A DNA stretch of 26,813 nt, from contig DGGS01000031.1 in assembly GCA_002392325.1 (NCBI GenBank), positions 1-26,813 on the forward strand. The letters run 5' to 3'. The notes beneath the pieces were generated by a model. That model saw nothing but the letters and a program-made list of their open reading frames with translations. It searched no databases and was not told the origin of the DNA. A program made the position numbers and the translations under genes. Of the stretch, positions 1 through 7,671 are shown piece after piece (within the stretch, counting starts at the first letter, position 1; the number at the start of each line of letters is the position of its first letter). The DNA comes from Bacteroidales bacterium UBA3868 (GTDB lineage Bacteria; Bacteroidota; Bacteroidia; Bacteroidales; WCHB1-69).

Positions 1-378
1 GCTTACATCACCATTCTGGTGCTCGGCGCCTCTTTCTCCCTGGTGCCTGCTGCTTTGTGGCCCAGCGTCCCGAAACTGGTGGATGAGAAGATCATCGGTT
101 CCGCCTACGCCCTTATTTTCTGGATCCAGAATATAGGTTTGTGGCTCTTCCCGTTGCTCATTGGCAAGGTTTTGGACAAGACCAATACGGATGTGATCGC
201 GGATATGAACGCTGGTCTCATCGATGCAGAAACAGCCGCTGTTTCTTACAATTATACTTGGCCTTTGGTGATGCTGGCTTGCTTGGGCGTTGCCGCTCTC
301 ATTCTCGGTATCATTTTGAAGGCAGTTGACAAGAAACAACACCTTGGATTGGAAGAACCCAATATCAAGGAAGCATAA
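1..378 (+). CDS. MFS transporter, C-terminal fragment (5' end outside window)
   Basis: The frame is open from base 1 and ends in TAA at 376-378, giving about 125 residues that begin AYITILVLGA. It holds the last membrane helices of a major facilitator superfamily carrier: a hydrophobic stretch over the first ~20 residues, a second around residues 34-62 (IFWIQNIGLWLFPLLIGKV), and a third near 83-108, followed by a short charged cytoplasmic tail. The segment reading VPKLVDEKIIGSAYALIFW resembles MFS proteins common in Bacteroidota that are distantly related to MFSD1-like transporters; the substrate cannot be told. The GTG at 19 is an internal codon, not a start, because the frame continues upstream. 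The gene ends just before a hairpin terminator. Confidence 0.8.
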   Translation, partial: AYITILVLGASFSLVPAALWPSVPKLVDEKIIGSAYALIFWIQNIGLWLFPLLIGKVLDKTNTDVIADMNAGLIDAETAAVSYNYTWPLVMLACLGVAALILGIILKAVDKKQHLGLEEPNIKEA

Positions 379-396
379 GTTTTTCAAGAATACTAC

Positions 397-429
397 AAAA
401 AGGACATCTGAAAGGGTGTCCTTTTTTTT
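397..429 (+). terminator. Rho-independent terminator after the MFS gene
   Basis: AAAAAGGACA (397-406) pairs with TGTCCTTTTT (417-426) around a short loop; G-U pairs can extend the stem inward. The T-run continues to 429. It lies 18 bases after the MFS stop and separates that gene from the cell-wall cluster. Confidence 0.8.
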
Positions 430-440
430 AGATACAAGGG

Positions 441-504
441 GAAAAAGGGTATAAAGGGAGGAGTTAGTGCATGAGGAAAATGGGTATAAATGGAGTATGA
501 GGAG
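441..504 (+). repeat. Two imperfect ~35-bp direct repeats in the leader of the lytic transglycosylase
   Basis: GGGTATAAA occurs at 447-455 and again at 482-490, exactly 35 bases apart. The surrounding purine-rich context (GAAAA before, GGAG after) is also shared. The second copy runs into the GAGGAG just before the ATG at 508. The function is unknown: a recent tandem duplication of a leader segment or a paired binding site are both possible. Confidence 0.5.
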
Positions 505-507
505 TAA

Positions 508-1521
508 ATGGTAAATTTTTTAAATAAAATGAAAAAAAATACAGCGATTATTACGATAATAGTACTTTCTGTGTTGTTGTTGGCGACGATTTCTTTTGCA
601 TTGTCGCCAATGGCGCGCGAAAAGGAGAAAAAACCCAATTATTATGCCAATAAAATAACCTCTCCATATATTCCGGATCGGATGGAATTTGCGGGCGAGA
701 AAGTGCCTTTGGATGTCTATTGGGTGCATGAGGGATTGGACAAAGAGTTGATCATCAATTGTTACCAGCACTCTAAAACATTGAGAATCTTCAAGTTATC
801 ATCCCGTATTTTTCCTGTTGTTGAAAAGATTTTGAAAGAAGAGGGTGTTCCGGAGGATTTCAAATACCTTTGTGTGGCGGAGAGCGGACTGGAGAATGTG
901 ACCTCGCCGGCAGGGGCGGGCGGTTACTGGCAGTTCATTGCCGCCACCGCACGCAAGTATGGGTTGGTGGTCAGCGAAGATGTGGACGAGCGCTGCAATT
1001 TAGAGAAGGCGACCCGTGCCGCTTGCAAATATCTGAAAAGTTGCAAGAACCAGTTCGGAAGTTGGACGCTGGCAGCGGCGGCGTACAATAGGGGAGAGGG
1101 CGGTTTGCAAAAAGCCATTGAGCATCAAGGCGAGAACAGTTACTGGGATTTGTGGCTCAACAGCGAAACTTCCCGTTACCTGTATCGCATTTTGGCTTTC
1201 AAACTCATGTTTGAAGACCCGCAATTGTATGGTGTGGAAATCTGTCCCGCCGAAATGTACCAGCCGGTGGAATGCCGCCAGGTGAAGGTGACCGCAACGA
1301 TTCCTGATTTGGCGGAATATGCTAAAAAACAAGGAGTTACCTATAAGGAAATCCGCGACCTGAACCCATGGATTAAAAACTCCAAACTTTTCGTTTCGGA
1401 GGGGAAATCCTATACTCTGAACCTTCCTGTCCGTTCCAAAGATTCGTATAGAACACTTTATATGAAATTGGAAAACCCTTTTCTGAAAATCGGCGAACCG
1501 GACACGGCTTTGAAAAAATAG
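508..1521 (+). CDS. Membrane-anchored or secreted lytic transglycosylase (SLT domain, LysM-like tail)
   Basis: This 337-residue protein is predicted to cleave peptidoglycan glycan strands in the periplasm. It has an N-terminal hydrophobic segment at about residues 13-32 (signal peptide or anchor). The SLT/goose-lysozyme-like domain spans roughly residues 85-220, with the likely catalytic glutamate E125 in the AESGLE motif, then GAGGYWQF and the AAAAYNRGEGG block typical of MltD/Slt-type enzymes. The C-terminal part (about 255-315) looks like one degenerate LysM-type module (YAKKQGVTYKEIRDLNPWI). ATG 508 has GAGGAG only three bases upstream; an in-frame ATG at 529 (MKKNTAII) is an equally plausible start. 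It opens the elongation cluster, fitting a role in wall remodelling. Family is fairly certain; membership in MltD versus another SLT subfamily is not. Confidence 0.88.
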   Translation: MVNFLNKMKKNTAIITIIVLSVLLLATISFALSPMAREKEKKPNYYANKITSPYIPDRMEFAGEKVPLDVYWVHEGLDKELIINCYQHSKTLRIFKLSSRIFPVVEKILKEEGVPEDFKYLCVAESGLENVTSPAGAGGYWQFIAATARKYGLVVSEDVDERCNLEKATRAACKYLKSCKNQFGSWTLAAAAYNRGEGGLQKAIEHQGENSYWDLWLNSETSRYLYRILAFKLMFEDPQLYGVEICPAEMYQPVECRQVKVTATIPDLAEYAKKQGVTYKEIRDLNPWIKNSKLFVSEGKSYTLNLPVRSKDSYRTLYMKLENPFLKIGEPDTALKK

Positions 1522-1542
1522 CCGGATATTACAATATTATTG

Positions 1543-1550
1543 TATTTTTG
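1543..1550 (+). promoter_or_regulatory. Candidate Bacteroidota -7 element before the polyprenyl synthase
   Basis: TATTTTTG fits TAnnTTTG and lies 20 bases before the ATG at 1571. No clear TTTG lies at the usual -33 spacing, so the call is tentative. If real, the downstream wall genes can be transcribed apart from the transglycosylase, with a very short leader. Confidence 0.4.
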
Positions 1551-1570
1551 CAAATTTATAGACACTTTTT

Positions 1571-2530
1571 ATGAACACTTTTGAGCAGGATTTTGAAGAT
1601 ATTTTAAAAGGAAAAGAGCCAACCACTTTATACGACCCCATTTCCTACATTTTGCTGCAACCCGGCAAGCGGTTGCGGCCGCAACTTGTTCACATGTCGG
1701 TGGAAATGTTCGGCGGCAGTGCGGAAGATGCCCGCAAAATAGCGCTGGCGTTTGAAATGCTGCACAATTTCACACTTATTCACGACGATATTATGGATGA
1801 GGCGCCGATCCGCCGCGGCAAGGAAACGGTCTATAAAAAATGGAACAGCAACATCGCCATTCTTTCCGGAGACGCCCTTGCCATTATGGCCTTCCAGCAG
1901 CTGCTCAAACTGAACTGCGACAACCAGATTATTTTGGATATCGCCAAGATTTTCTCCCAAACTTCTTTGGAAATTTGCGAAGGGCAGCAGTATGATATGG
2001 ACTTTGAAACCCAACAGAAAGTCGGGATAGACGAATATATTATGATGATCCGGAAGAAAACCGCCGTCATGTTCGCAGGTTGCCTTAAGGCCGGTTCTAT
2101 CTTGATGTCCGCCGACGAACCCACCCAACAAGCGCTCTACGATTTGGGTATTCATTTGGGTTTGGCGTTCCAACTGGCGGATGACTTGTTGGATGTGTAT
2201 GCCACTTCGCCAGCATTTGGCAAGACCATCGGCGGCGATATTCGGGACAACAAGAAAACATATCTTTATTTGAAAGCGCTGGAGTGGGCAAATCCCGAGC
2301 AAAAACAAGTGTTGGTGGAGGAGTTTGCGTCACCGACAGTGGATTTTGAGAAAAAATACAAAACCGTGCGCGATATTTACGATATGTTGCATATCAAAGA
2401 ACACACAGAGGAGCAAGTGCAGTATTACTCGAACCTTGCGATGGAGGATTTGAGAAAAGTAAAGGTGGATGAAACGCGCAAACAACAACTTAATGAATTG
2501 ATCAACAGTTTAATAAAAAGAAGCAAATAG
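1571..2530 (+). CDS. Polyprenyl (isoprenyl diphosphate) synthase
   Basis: This 319-residue protein belongs to the trans-isoprenyl diphosphate synthase family, which condenses isopentenyl diphosphate onto allylic diphosphates in the cytoplasm. Visible family motifs are GKRLRPQLV (about residues 32-40), the first aspartate-rich motif DDIMD (72-76) followed by RRG, and the second DDLLD (204-208), with GKTIGGDI after it. The first motif has no two-residue insertion and carries a phenylalanine five residues upstream. In this family those traits go with shorter products (C15-C20, archaeal GGPP-synthase type) rather than long quinone side chains. The ATG follows a candidate promoter, and PBP2 starts six bases after the stop, so the two are probably co-transcribed. 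Exact chain length cannot be read from the sequence. Confidence 0.92.
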   Translation: MNTFEQDFEDILKGKEPTTLYDPISYILLQPGKRLRPQLVHMSVEMFGGSAEDARKIALAFEMLHNFTLIHDDIMDEAPIRRGKETVYKKWNSNIAILSGDALAIMAFQQLLKLNCDNQIILDIAKIFSQTSLEICEGQQYDMDFETQQKVGIDEYIMMIRKKTAVMFAGCLKAGSILMSADEPTQQALYDLGIHLGLAFQLADDLLDVYATSPAFGKTIGGDIRDNKKTYLYLKALEWANPEQKQVLVEEFASPTVDFEKKYKTVRDIYDMLHIKEHTEEQVQYYSNLAMEDLRKVKVDETRKQQLNELINSLIKRSK

Positions 2531-2536
2531 CCGAGC

Positions 2537-4339
2537 GTGCAAGACAGGAAGCGTTATTTCGTGGTATTGGCCATTTTAGCCGTATTGGCCTTGGTCTATC
2601 TGATACGCCTTTTTAATTTGCAGGTTTTGAACAAGACCTACAAAGTGAAGGCCAATCAGAACGCATTGCGTTATATTACGGAGCACCCGGCCCGCGGACT
2701 GATTTACGATCGCAACGACTCGCTTCTGGTCTATAACGATGCCGCCTATGATATCATGGTGGTTCCCAATGAGTTGCGTGAATTTGACACCATGGAACTT
2801 TGCAGGGTGCTGGACATTACCAAAGAGGATGTGCGCAAGAAAATAGAAAAAGCGAAAAAATATTCTTATATACTGCCTTCCATTTTCGAGCAGCAGATTT
2901 CCAAAGAGGATTATGGCTTTTTGCAAGAGAAGATGTATGAATTTCCCGGATTTTTCGTCCAGAACCGTACATTGCGCTCTTATCCAAACCCTATTGCCGC
3001 CCACATTTTGGGTTATGTGAGTGAGGTGAACGAGCAGGATATGGAGAACGACAATTATTATCAGATGGGCGATTATATAGGGAAAAGCGGTATCGAGAAA
3101 GCGTATGAAAGTGTGTTGCGCGGTGAGAAGGGGCGTCGTGTGGTTCTGGTGGATGTGCACAACCGTGAGGTGGGCCGTTATGAGAACGGTGCGGAAGATG
3201 TGGTGGCAGTGCCCGGAACCTCCATCTGGAGCACGTTGGATTTGCAATTGCAACGGTATGGCGAAGAACTGATGGCGCACAAACGCGGAAGTATTGTGGC
3301 CATCGAACCTAAAACTGGTGAGATTTTGTGTCTGATTTCGTCGCCCACCTACGACCCGAATCTGTTGGTGGGAACGGCGCGCCCGAAAAACTATGCCATG
3401 TTGCTCGAAGATCCGAAGAAACCGCTGTTCAACCGTGCGCTCATGGCCAGTTATCCGCCGGGTTCCACCTTCAAATTGGCCAATGGACTCATAGCGCTCC
3501 AGGAGGGCATAGTAACGCCTTCCACCATTTACAGTTGCTCGGGCGGCGGTTACCATATCGGCAACCATGTGGTTCACTGTCACAATTGCGGCGGCCTCAA
3601 CATCTATAGCGCCATCCAGCGATCTTGCAACTCCTATTTCTGTCGCGCCTACTACAATATTCTGTCTAACCGCCGCAAATACAAGAATGTGCAAGACGCC
3701 TATACCGCCTGGCTCGACTACATGCATTCCATGGGTTTTGCCCAGAAATATGAGACAGACTTGCCCTACGAGTTGAAGGGTAGCATTCCAACGGCTGAGT
3801 ATTTCGACAAGAAATATAATAAGAGCTGGAACGGTAACACGGTGGTTTCCATGGGTATAGGACAAGGTGAAGCCGCTGTAACCCCTTTGCAAATGGCGAA
3901 TATGTTGGCCGTTATTGCCAACAAAGGTTATTATATCAAGCCCCATGTTGTAAAGGCCATTGGGAAAAAAGACAACTTAAACACACAGTTTTCAGAAAAA
4001 ATAGTCTCCAAAATCGATCCAAAACACTTTCAAACGGTGTTGGAAGGCATGAAACTGGTAGTAACATCGGGAACGGGTAGGGGAGCGCAGATTGACGGGA
4101 TAACGGTGGCAGGCAAAACGGGAACAGCACAGAACCCGCATGGAGCCGACCACTCCGTGTTTGCCCTGATTGCGCCCGCTGACGATCCGCAGATTGTCAT
4201 TTTCTGCCTGGTGGAGAATGGCGGTTTCGGTGCTTCGGTGGCATGTCCCATCGCCAGTTTGATGGCCGAAAAATATTTGAAGGGAGAAGTGAAACGAACC
4301 GATTTGGAAAATAGAATGAAAGAATTGTCTTTCAGATAA
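2537..4339 (+). CDS. mrdA: Penicillin-binding protein 2, elongation transpeptidase
   Basis: This class B PBP cross-links peptidoglycan during cell elongation as partner of RodA. The 600-residue protein has an N-terminal membrane anchor (about residues 7-27), a PBP-dimer/pedestal region beginning near the RGLIYDRN motif (about 54), and a transpeptidase domain with all three active-site motifs: S310-T-F-K313 (PGSTFK), S363-C-N365, and K527-T-G529 (AGKTGTAQ). Length is normal for PBP2. The start codon is GTG at 2537, six bases after the polyprenyl synthase stop; rodA begins nine bases after this stop. The mrdA-rodA pairing is the classic elongasome arrangement and favours PBP2 over the division-specific PBP3. 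Confidence 0.95.
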   Translation: MQDRKRYFVVLAILAVLALVYLIRLFNLQVLNKTYKVKANQNALRYITEHPARGLIYDRNDSLLVYNDAAYDIMVVPNELREFDTMELCRVLDITKEDVRKKIEKAKKYSYILPSIFEQQISKEDYGFLQEKMYEFPGFFVQNRTLRSYPNPIAAHILGYVSEVNEQDMENDNYYQMGDYIGKSGIEKAYESVLRGEKGRRVVLVDVHNREVGRYENGAEDVVAVPGTSIWSTLDLQLQRYGEELMAHKRGSIVAIEPKTGEILCLISSPTYDPNLLVGTARPKNYAMLLEDPKKPLFNRALMASYPPGSTFKLANGLIALQEGIVTPSTIYSCSGGGYHIGNHVVHCHNCGGLNIYSAIQRSCNSYFCRAYYNILSNRRKYKNVQDAYTAWLDYMHSMGFAQKYETDLPYELKGSIPTAEYFDKKYNKSWNGNTVVSMGIGQGEAAVTPLQMANMLAVIANKGYYIKPHVVKAIGKKDNLNTQFSEKIVSKIDPKHFQTVLEGMKLVVTSGTGRGAQIDGITVAGKTGTAQNPHGADHSVFALIAPADDPQIVIFCLVENGGFGASVACPIASLMAEKYLKGEVKRTDLENRMKELSFR

Positions 4340-4348
4340 TTAGAAGAA

Positions 4349-5602
4349 ATGTATAACGACCTGAACAGAAAAAACACCAAAGGATTTGATGCTCGTTTGA
4401 TCATCTACTACCTCCTTTTGGTTTTTATTGGGTGGATTACGATATATTCAACATGCTATATTCCGGATGGTACAAATGCCATTTTTGATATTTCCAAACC
4501 ATATTGCAAACAATTGATATGGATAGGGTCTTCCTTTTTGATCGCTATTGTTATATTGTTGATTGACAAACAATTAATACAACACTATGCTTATCATTTC
4601 TACATCATCTGCCTCTTTTTGATGGTCTTGGTATTGTTAATAGGTACTGAAATTTCGGGTGCGAAGGCATGGATTAAGATTGGCGAATTCAGTATCCAAC
4701 CCACGGAGTTCATGAAAGTGGCCACCGCACTGGCCCTGGCGAAGTTTTTCAACGAAGGGAAAACCAGTACAGAAAAGCGTTATGTGTGGTTGATTGTAGG
4801 TGGAATAATCCTGTTGCCGGTCATGATTATCATGTTGCAGCACGATGCGGGTTCGGCCTTGGTTTTCGCTTCTTTTATTATACTCTTCTATCGTGAAGGG
4901 TTGAGCGGCAGTTTGCTGATATTAGTGTTTATTGCCGCATTTTTGGCGGTTTTCACCCTGAAATTCAACGAATTATATGCCATTGCCTTGCTTACCGCAG
5001 TGTTTATCGGTTTTATGATCAAAGACCGTACCCAGAAAAAACTGATGCGCCGTGATGTGATCGTATTCATTATCAGCATTGTCTTCGTTTTTTCTGTTAA
5101 CTTGTTGTATGAGAATGTTTTGGAGCCACACCAGAAAATAAGGGTGGCGACCATATTGGGGCAAACCTCCGATCCCAAAGGTGCTGATTTCAATTTGAAC
5201 CAGTCCAAGATAGCTATCGGGTCCGGCGGCTTTTTCGGAAAAGGTTATTTGAAAGGAACCCAAACGAAACTCAAGTTTGTGCCCGAACAGAGCACCGACT
5301 TCATCTTCTGCGCAATAGGGGAGGAGTGGGGCTTTGTAGGCACATTAGTGGTGTTCGGACTCTATTTAGCCCTGATATACCGAATATTATCCTTGTCGGA
5401 GAAGAGCCGAATACCCTTTGTGCGATATTATGGCTATGGAATATCCGGTATTATTGCCGTGCACTTTTTTGTGAATATCGGTATGACTATTGGATTGGTG
5501 CCCATCATCGGAATTCCTTTGCCGTTTTTGAGTTACGGTGGTTCGTCGTTGTGGGCTTTCACCACGATGCTGTTTATTTTTATTAAATTGAATGATAATT
5601 AG
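4349..5602 (+). CDS. rodA: Rod-shape-determining protein RodA (SEDS glycosyltransferase)
   Basis: This SEDS-family polytopic protein polymerises lipid II into glycan strands together with PBP2. The 417-residue product has about ten hydrophobic segments throughout, and shows SEDS landmarks: HDAGSALVF in the middle region, the QSTDFIFCAIGEEWG block that aligns with the TDFIFAxxGEE signature, and the C-terminal GIPLPFLSYGGSSL signature of FtsW/RodA. The ATG at 4349 is preceded by AGAAG. Its position directly after mrdA supports RodA over FtsW, whose gene would sit in a division/murein cluster. The next gene starts six bases downstream. Confidence 0.95.
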   Translation: MYNDLNRKNTKGFDARLIIYYLLLVFIGWITIYSTCYIPDGTNAIFDISKPYCKQLIWIGSSFLIAIVILLIDKQLIQHYAYHFYIICLFLMVLVLLIGTEISGAKAWIKIGEFSIQPTEFMKVATALALAKFFNEGKTSTEKRYVWLIVGGIILLPVMIIMLQHDAGSALVFASFIILFYREGLSGSLLILVFIAAFLAVFTLKFNELYAIALLTAVFIGFMIKDRTQKKLMRRDVIVFIISIVFVFSVNLLYENVLEPHQKIRVATILGQTSDPKGADFNLNQSKIAIGSGGFFGKGYLKGTQTKLKFVPEQSTDFIFCAIGEEWGFVGTLVVFGLYLALIYRILSLSEKSRIPFVRYYGYGISGIIAVHFFVNIGMTIGLVPIIGIPLPFLSYGGSSLWAFTTMLFIFIKLNDN

Positions 5603-5608
5603 TTTGTT

Positions 5609-6736
5609 ATGATAAAAAGAATTCTTTTTTCTTTCGTTTTGATACTGCTGTTGATTCCGTTGTCGGCCCAACAGGGGAAAACCGAAAAGACGGTATTGTT
5701 TCTGATTCCGTTTCATACACAGGATTATACAGGTTCGGAATTAACATCAGTGCGAAGCAGCCGTGACATCAATGGCATCAACTCTTTTCTGCTGATGGGT
5801 TTTTGGAACGGTGCCCAAATTGCTCTGGAAGAGTATGAAGAGAAAAACGCGTCGTTGCATGTTATCGTGCGCGATGTGACCGAGAACCTCGACCAATTGC
5901 GTAACATAATGGAAGACAAAACCTTAATGGATGAGGTTGATTTGATTGTCGGGCCGTTTTTCAGCAAACCTTTTACCATAGCCGCCGAATATGCGAAACG
6001 ATACCAAATTCCCATCGTGAATCCGTTTACCAACCTGACCAGTATTTTGGATCACAATCCATATGTTTACAAACTGGTTCCTTCCATGGAACTGCGCCCT
6101 GCCATGGTGTGTTATGTTGCCGACCAATATCCCCAACATAAAATCATCATATATGAGGATTCCTCCGTTCGAAATGCTGAGCAACAGGTTTATACACAAT
6201 ATTTTAAAGAACACAAAATCGCTTTCAAATCAGTTAAAACGCAACAGGGTCTTCTTAATGAAATGATGCCGCAAGGGAAAAATATTGTGATAACCTTTTG
6301 CCACAATGCGGCAAAAATGCTGGTCCTTTCCCGTGATTTGCTCTATAAGGCGAAAAACACCGACCTCATGTTAGTGGTGCCGGAGGCCTGGTTGCAGGCG
6401 CCTGCCTATGATGTGGAATATTACTCCAAGCTGAACATCCATTTTTTCTCCAACTATTTTGTTGACGAGCAAGACCCTGAAACACAAGTGTTTGAACAGA
6501 AATACAAGAGTGCCTATAAGAGCATTCCATCGTTAGACAACTTCGCGTACCAAGGGTACGATATCACCCGTTTTTTTGTGGAGATGTTGTTGAATGATGG
6601 GGATATTGACCGGGCGAAAATCACGCCTATTGCTTGTCCAATCAGCTTTGATCAAGTGGAAGACGGAGGATATGAGAATATAAATATGCAGTTTTTGGAA
6701 GTGGTGGACGATGAAATCCGCTCGGTTACCTTCTAA
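5609..6736 (+). CDS. Secreted type-1 periplasmic-binding-fold protein, last gene of the elongation cluster
   Basis: This 375-residue protein begins with a clear signal peptide (MIKRILFSFVLILLLIPLSA, about 20 residues). The mature part reads like a type-1 periplasmic binding (leucine-binding/Peripla_BP_6-like) fold: a first strand VLFLIPF, a helix with MGFWNGAQIALEEYE, DLIVGPFFSKP, a hinge IPIVNPFTN, and a C-terminal YQGYDITRFFVEMLL helix. No permease or ATPase gene is adjacent, so import of a solute is not supported. In E. coli the same fold occurs in LpoA, an outer-membrane activator of PBP1A. The location six bases after rodA makes a wall-synthase-related role plausible, but that is inference. 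There is no lipobox cysteine, unlike LpoA. The stop overlaps the stop of the convergent gene. Confidence 0.75.
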   Translation: MIKRILFSFVLILLLIPLSAQQGKTEKTVLFLIPFHTQDYTGSELTSVRSSRDINGINSFLLMGFWNGAQIALEEYEEKNASLHVIVRDVTENLDQLRNIMEDKTLMDEVDLIVGPFFSKPFTIAAEYAKRYQIPIVNPFTNLTSILDHNPYVYKLVPSMELRPAMVCYVADQYPQHKIIIYEDSSVRNAEQQVYTQYFKEHKIAFKSVKTQQGLLNEMMPQGKNIVITFCHNAAKMLVLSRDLLYKAKNTDLMLVVPEAWLQAPAYDVEYYSKLNIHFFSNYFVDEQDPETQVFEQKYKSAYKSIPSLDNFAYQGYDITRFFVEMLLNDGDIDRAKITPIACPISFDQVEDGGYENINMQFLEVVDDEIRSVTF

Positions 6737-7671
6737 AGCTTTATTTTTCGGGGCAAGGCAAGCAGGTGTTTTATAGCGGGATGCGAATGCCGGTAGAGGG
6801 GAAAACCGTAAGCTTTTCCTCCAAATCCTTTATACATGCGGGCTACATTCTCGTTCATTGAGCCGTTAAAGTCAAACACGCCGGGTTTTCCAGCAATATG
6901 TTTCAAATACTCATTAATGAGGTAAAACATGGGTTTGCATTCCGATTCGGTGTTGTCGCGGCCGGAAAACCAGAAGCGGCAGTTATTCACATCTTTCACC
7001 ATCAGTGCTCCGGCGATTAAGGTGCCGTCCTGTTTCCGGCACTCCACCACATCCAGTTTATCCTCCTTTAACAGCCACTCTGCCAGGCAGATAAGTGTCC
7101 GGTAGTCCTTCTCCTGAAACCGCACTTCCTTATTTTTGCCTTTGTTGTTTCGGAACAAACAAACAATATCAGAAAGGGATTGGTCATTCAATTCCACCGT
7201 TAATAAATGTTTTTCTGCGGCGGCAATGTTCCTTCGTGTGTTTTGTGAAAAATCGTTAAACAGCGTTTGATGGGGCAGGGAAATGTCCAGTTCGTAAGAG
7301 GTCATGGCAAACACCTCATTATCAGGAAGAAAAGATAGTATTTCCCGATTGAGAATAAGATCTTGCTGTATATATTTTGCTGGAATATAGTTAAAAAAAT
7401 CTAAAATCTTTTTTTGCTCTGTCTTTGTTTGGGAAAAAGGTCCAAGATGAGGCAGGAAAAACGGGGTATATATGTAGGAAAAACCCAGTTTTGACCGGTA
7501 GGGTAGGGGCATAACGCATTGATAATCATCCTCCACCAATGCATTCCAGGCGTTATCAGCGAGGATATCGAGGCACGCATAAGTGGCCAATGCTGTGGGT
7601 TGGGTGGCCCCCAGCACGGTTTTATCCCATTTTTCCGGGTCAATTTCCTGATGTTTTACGAAGCGGATCAT
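6733..7671 (-). CDS. FemAB/GNAT-like acyltransferase of unknown substrate
   Basis: This 312-residue cytoplasmic protein resembles the BioF2-like/FemAB-related acetyltransferase group. The C-terminal half carries VVECRKQDGTLIAGALMV and NCRFWFSGRD, followed by a conserved helix with MFYLINEYLKHI and FDFNGSMNENVARMYKGFG, which match the paired GNAT-fold core of that group. Similar proteins are widespread beside Bacteroidota envelope genes, but their substrates are mostly unknown. The start ATG overlaps the gpsA stop by one base (TGATG), so the pair is probably translationally coupled. Its stop overlaps the stop of the convergent binding-protein gene (shared CTAA at 6733-6736). Confidence 0.75.
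   Translation of the reverse strand: MIRFVKHQEIDPEKWDKTVLGATQPTALATYACLDILADNAWNALVEDDYQCVMPLPYRSKLGFSYIYTPFFLPHLGPFSQTKTEQKKILDFFNYIPAKYIQQDLILNREILSFLPDNEVFAMTSYELDISLPHQTLFNDFSQNTRRNIAAAEKHLLTVELNDQSLSDIVCLFRNNKGKNKEVRFQEKDYRTLICLAEWLLKEDKLDVVECRKQDGTLIAGALMVKDVNNCRFWFSGRDNTESECKPMFYLINEYLKHIAGKPGVFDFNGSMNENVARMYKGFGGKAYGFPLYRHSHPAIKHLLALPRKIKL

Noticed and set aside
393..638. Minus-strand frame of 81 codons over the first intergenic region
   Set aside because: It spans the terminator and the transglycosylase signal peptide region; composition is low-complexity.
1628..2308. Minus-strand frame of 226 codons
   Set aside because: Antisense to the polyprenyl synthase, which has both aspartate-rich motifs.
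2576..3946. Minus-strand frame of 456 codons
   Set aside because: Antisense to mrdA, which has all three transpeptidase motifs; composition is typical of a shadow frame.
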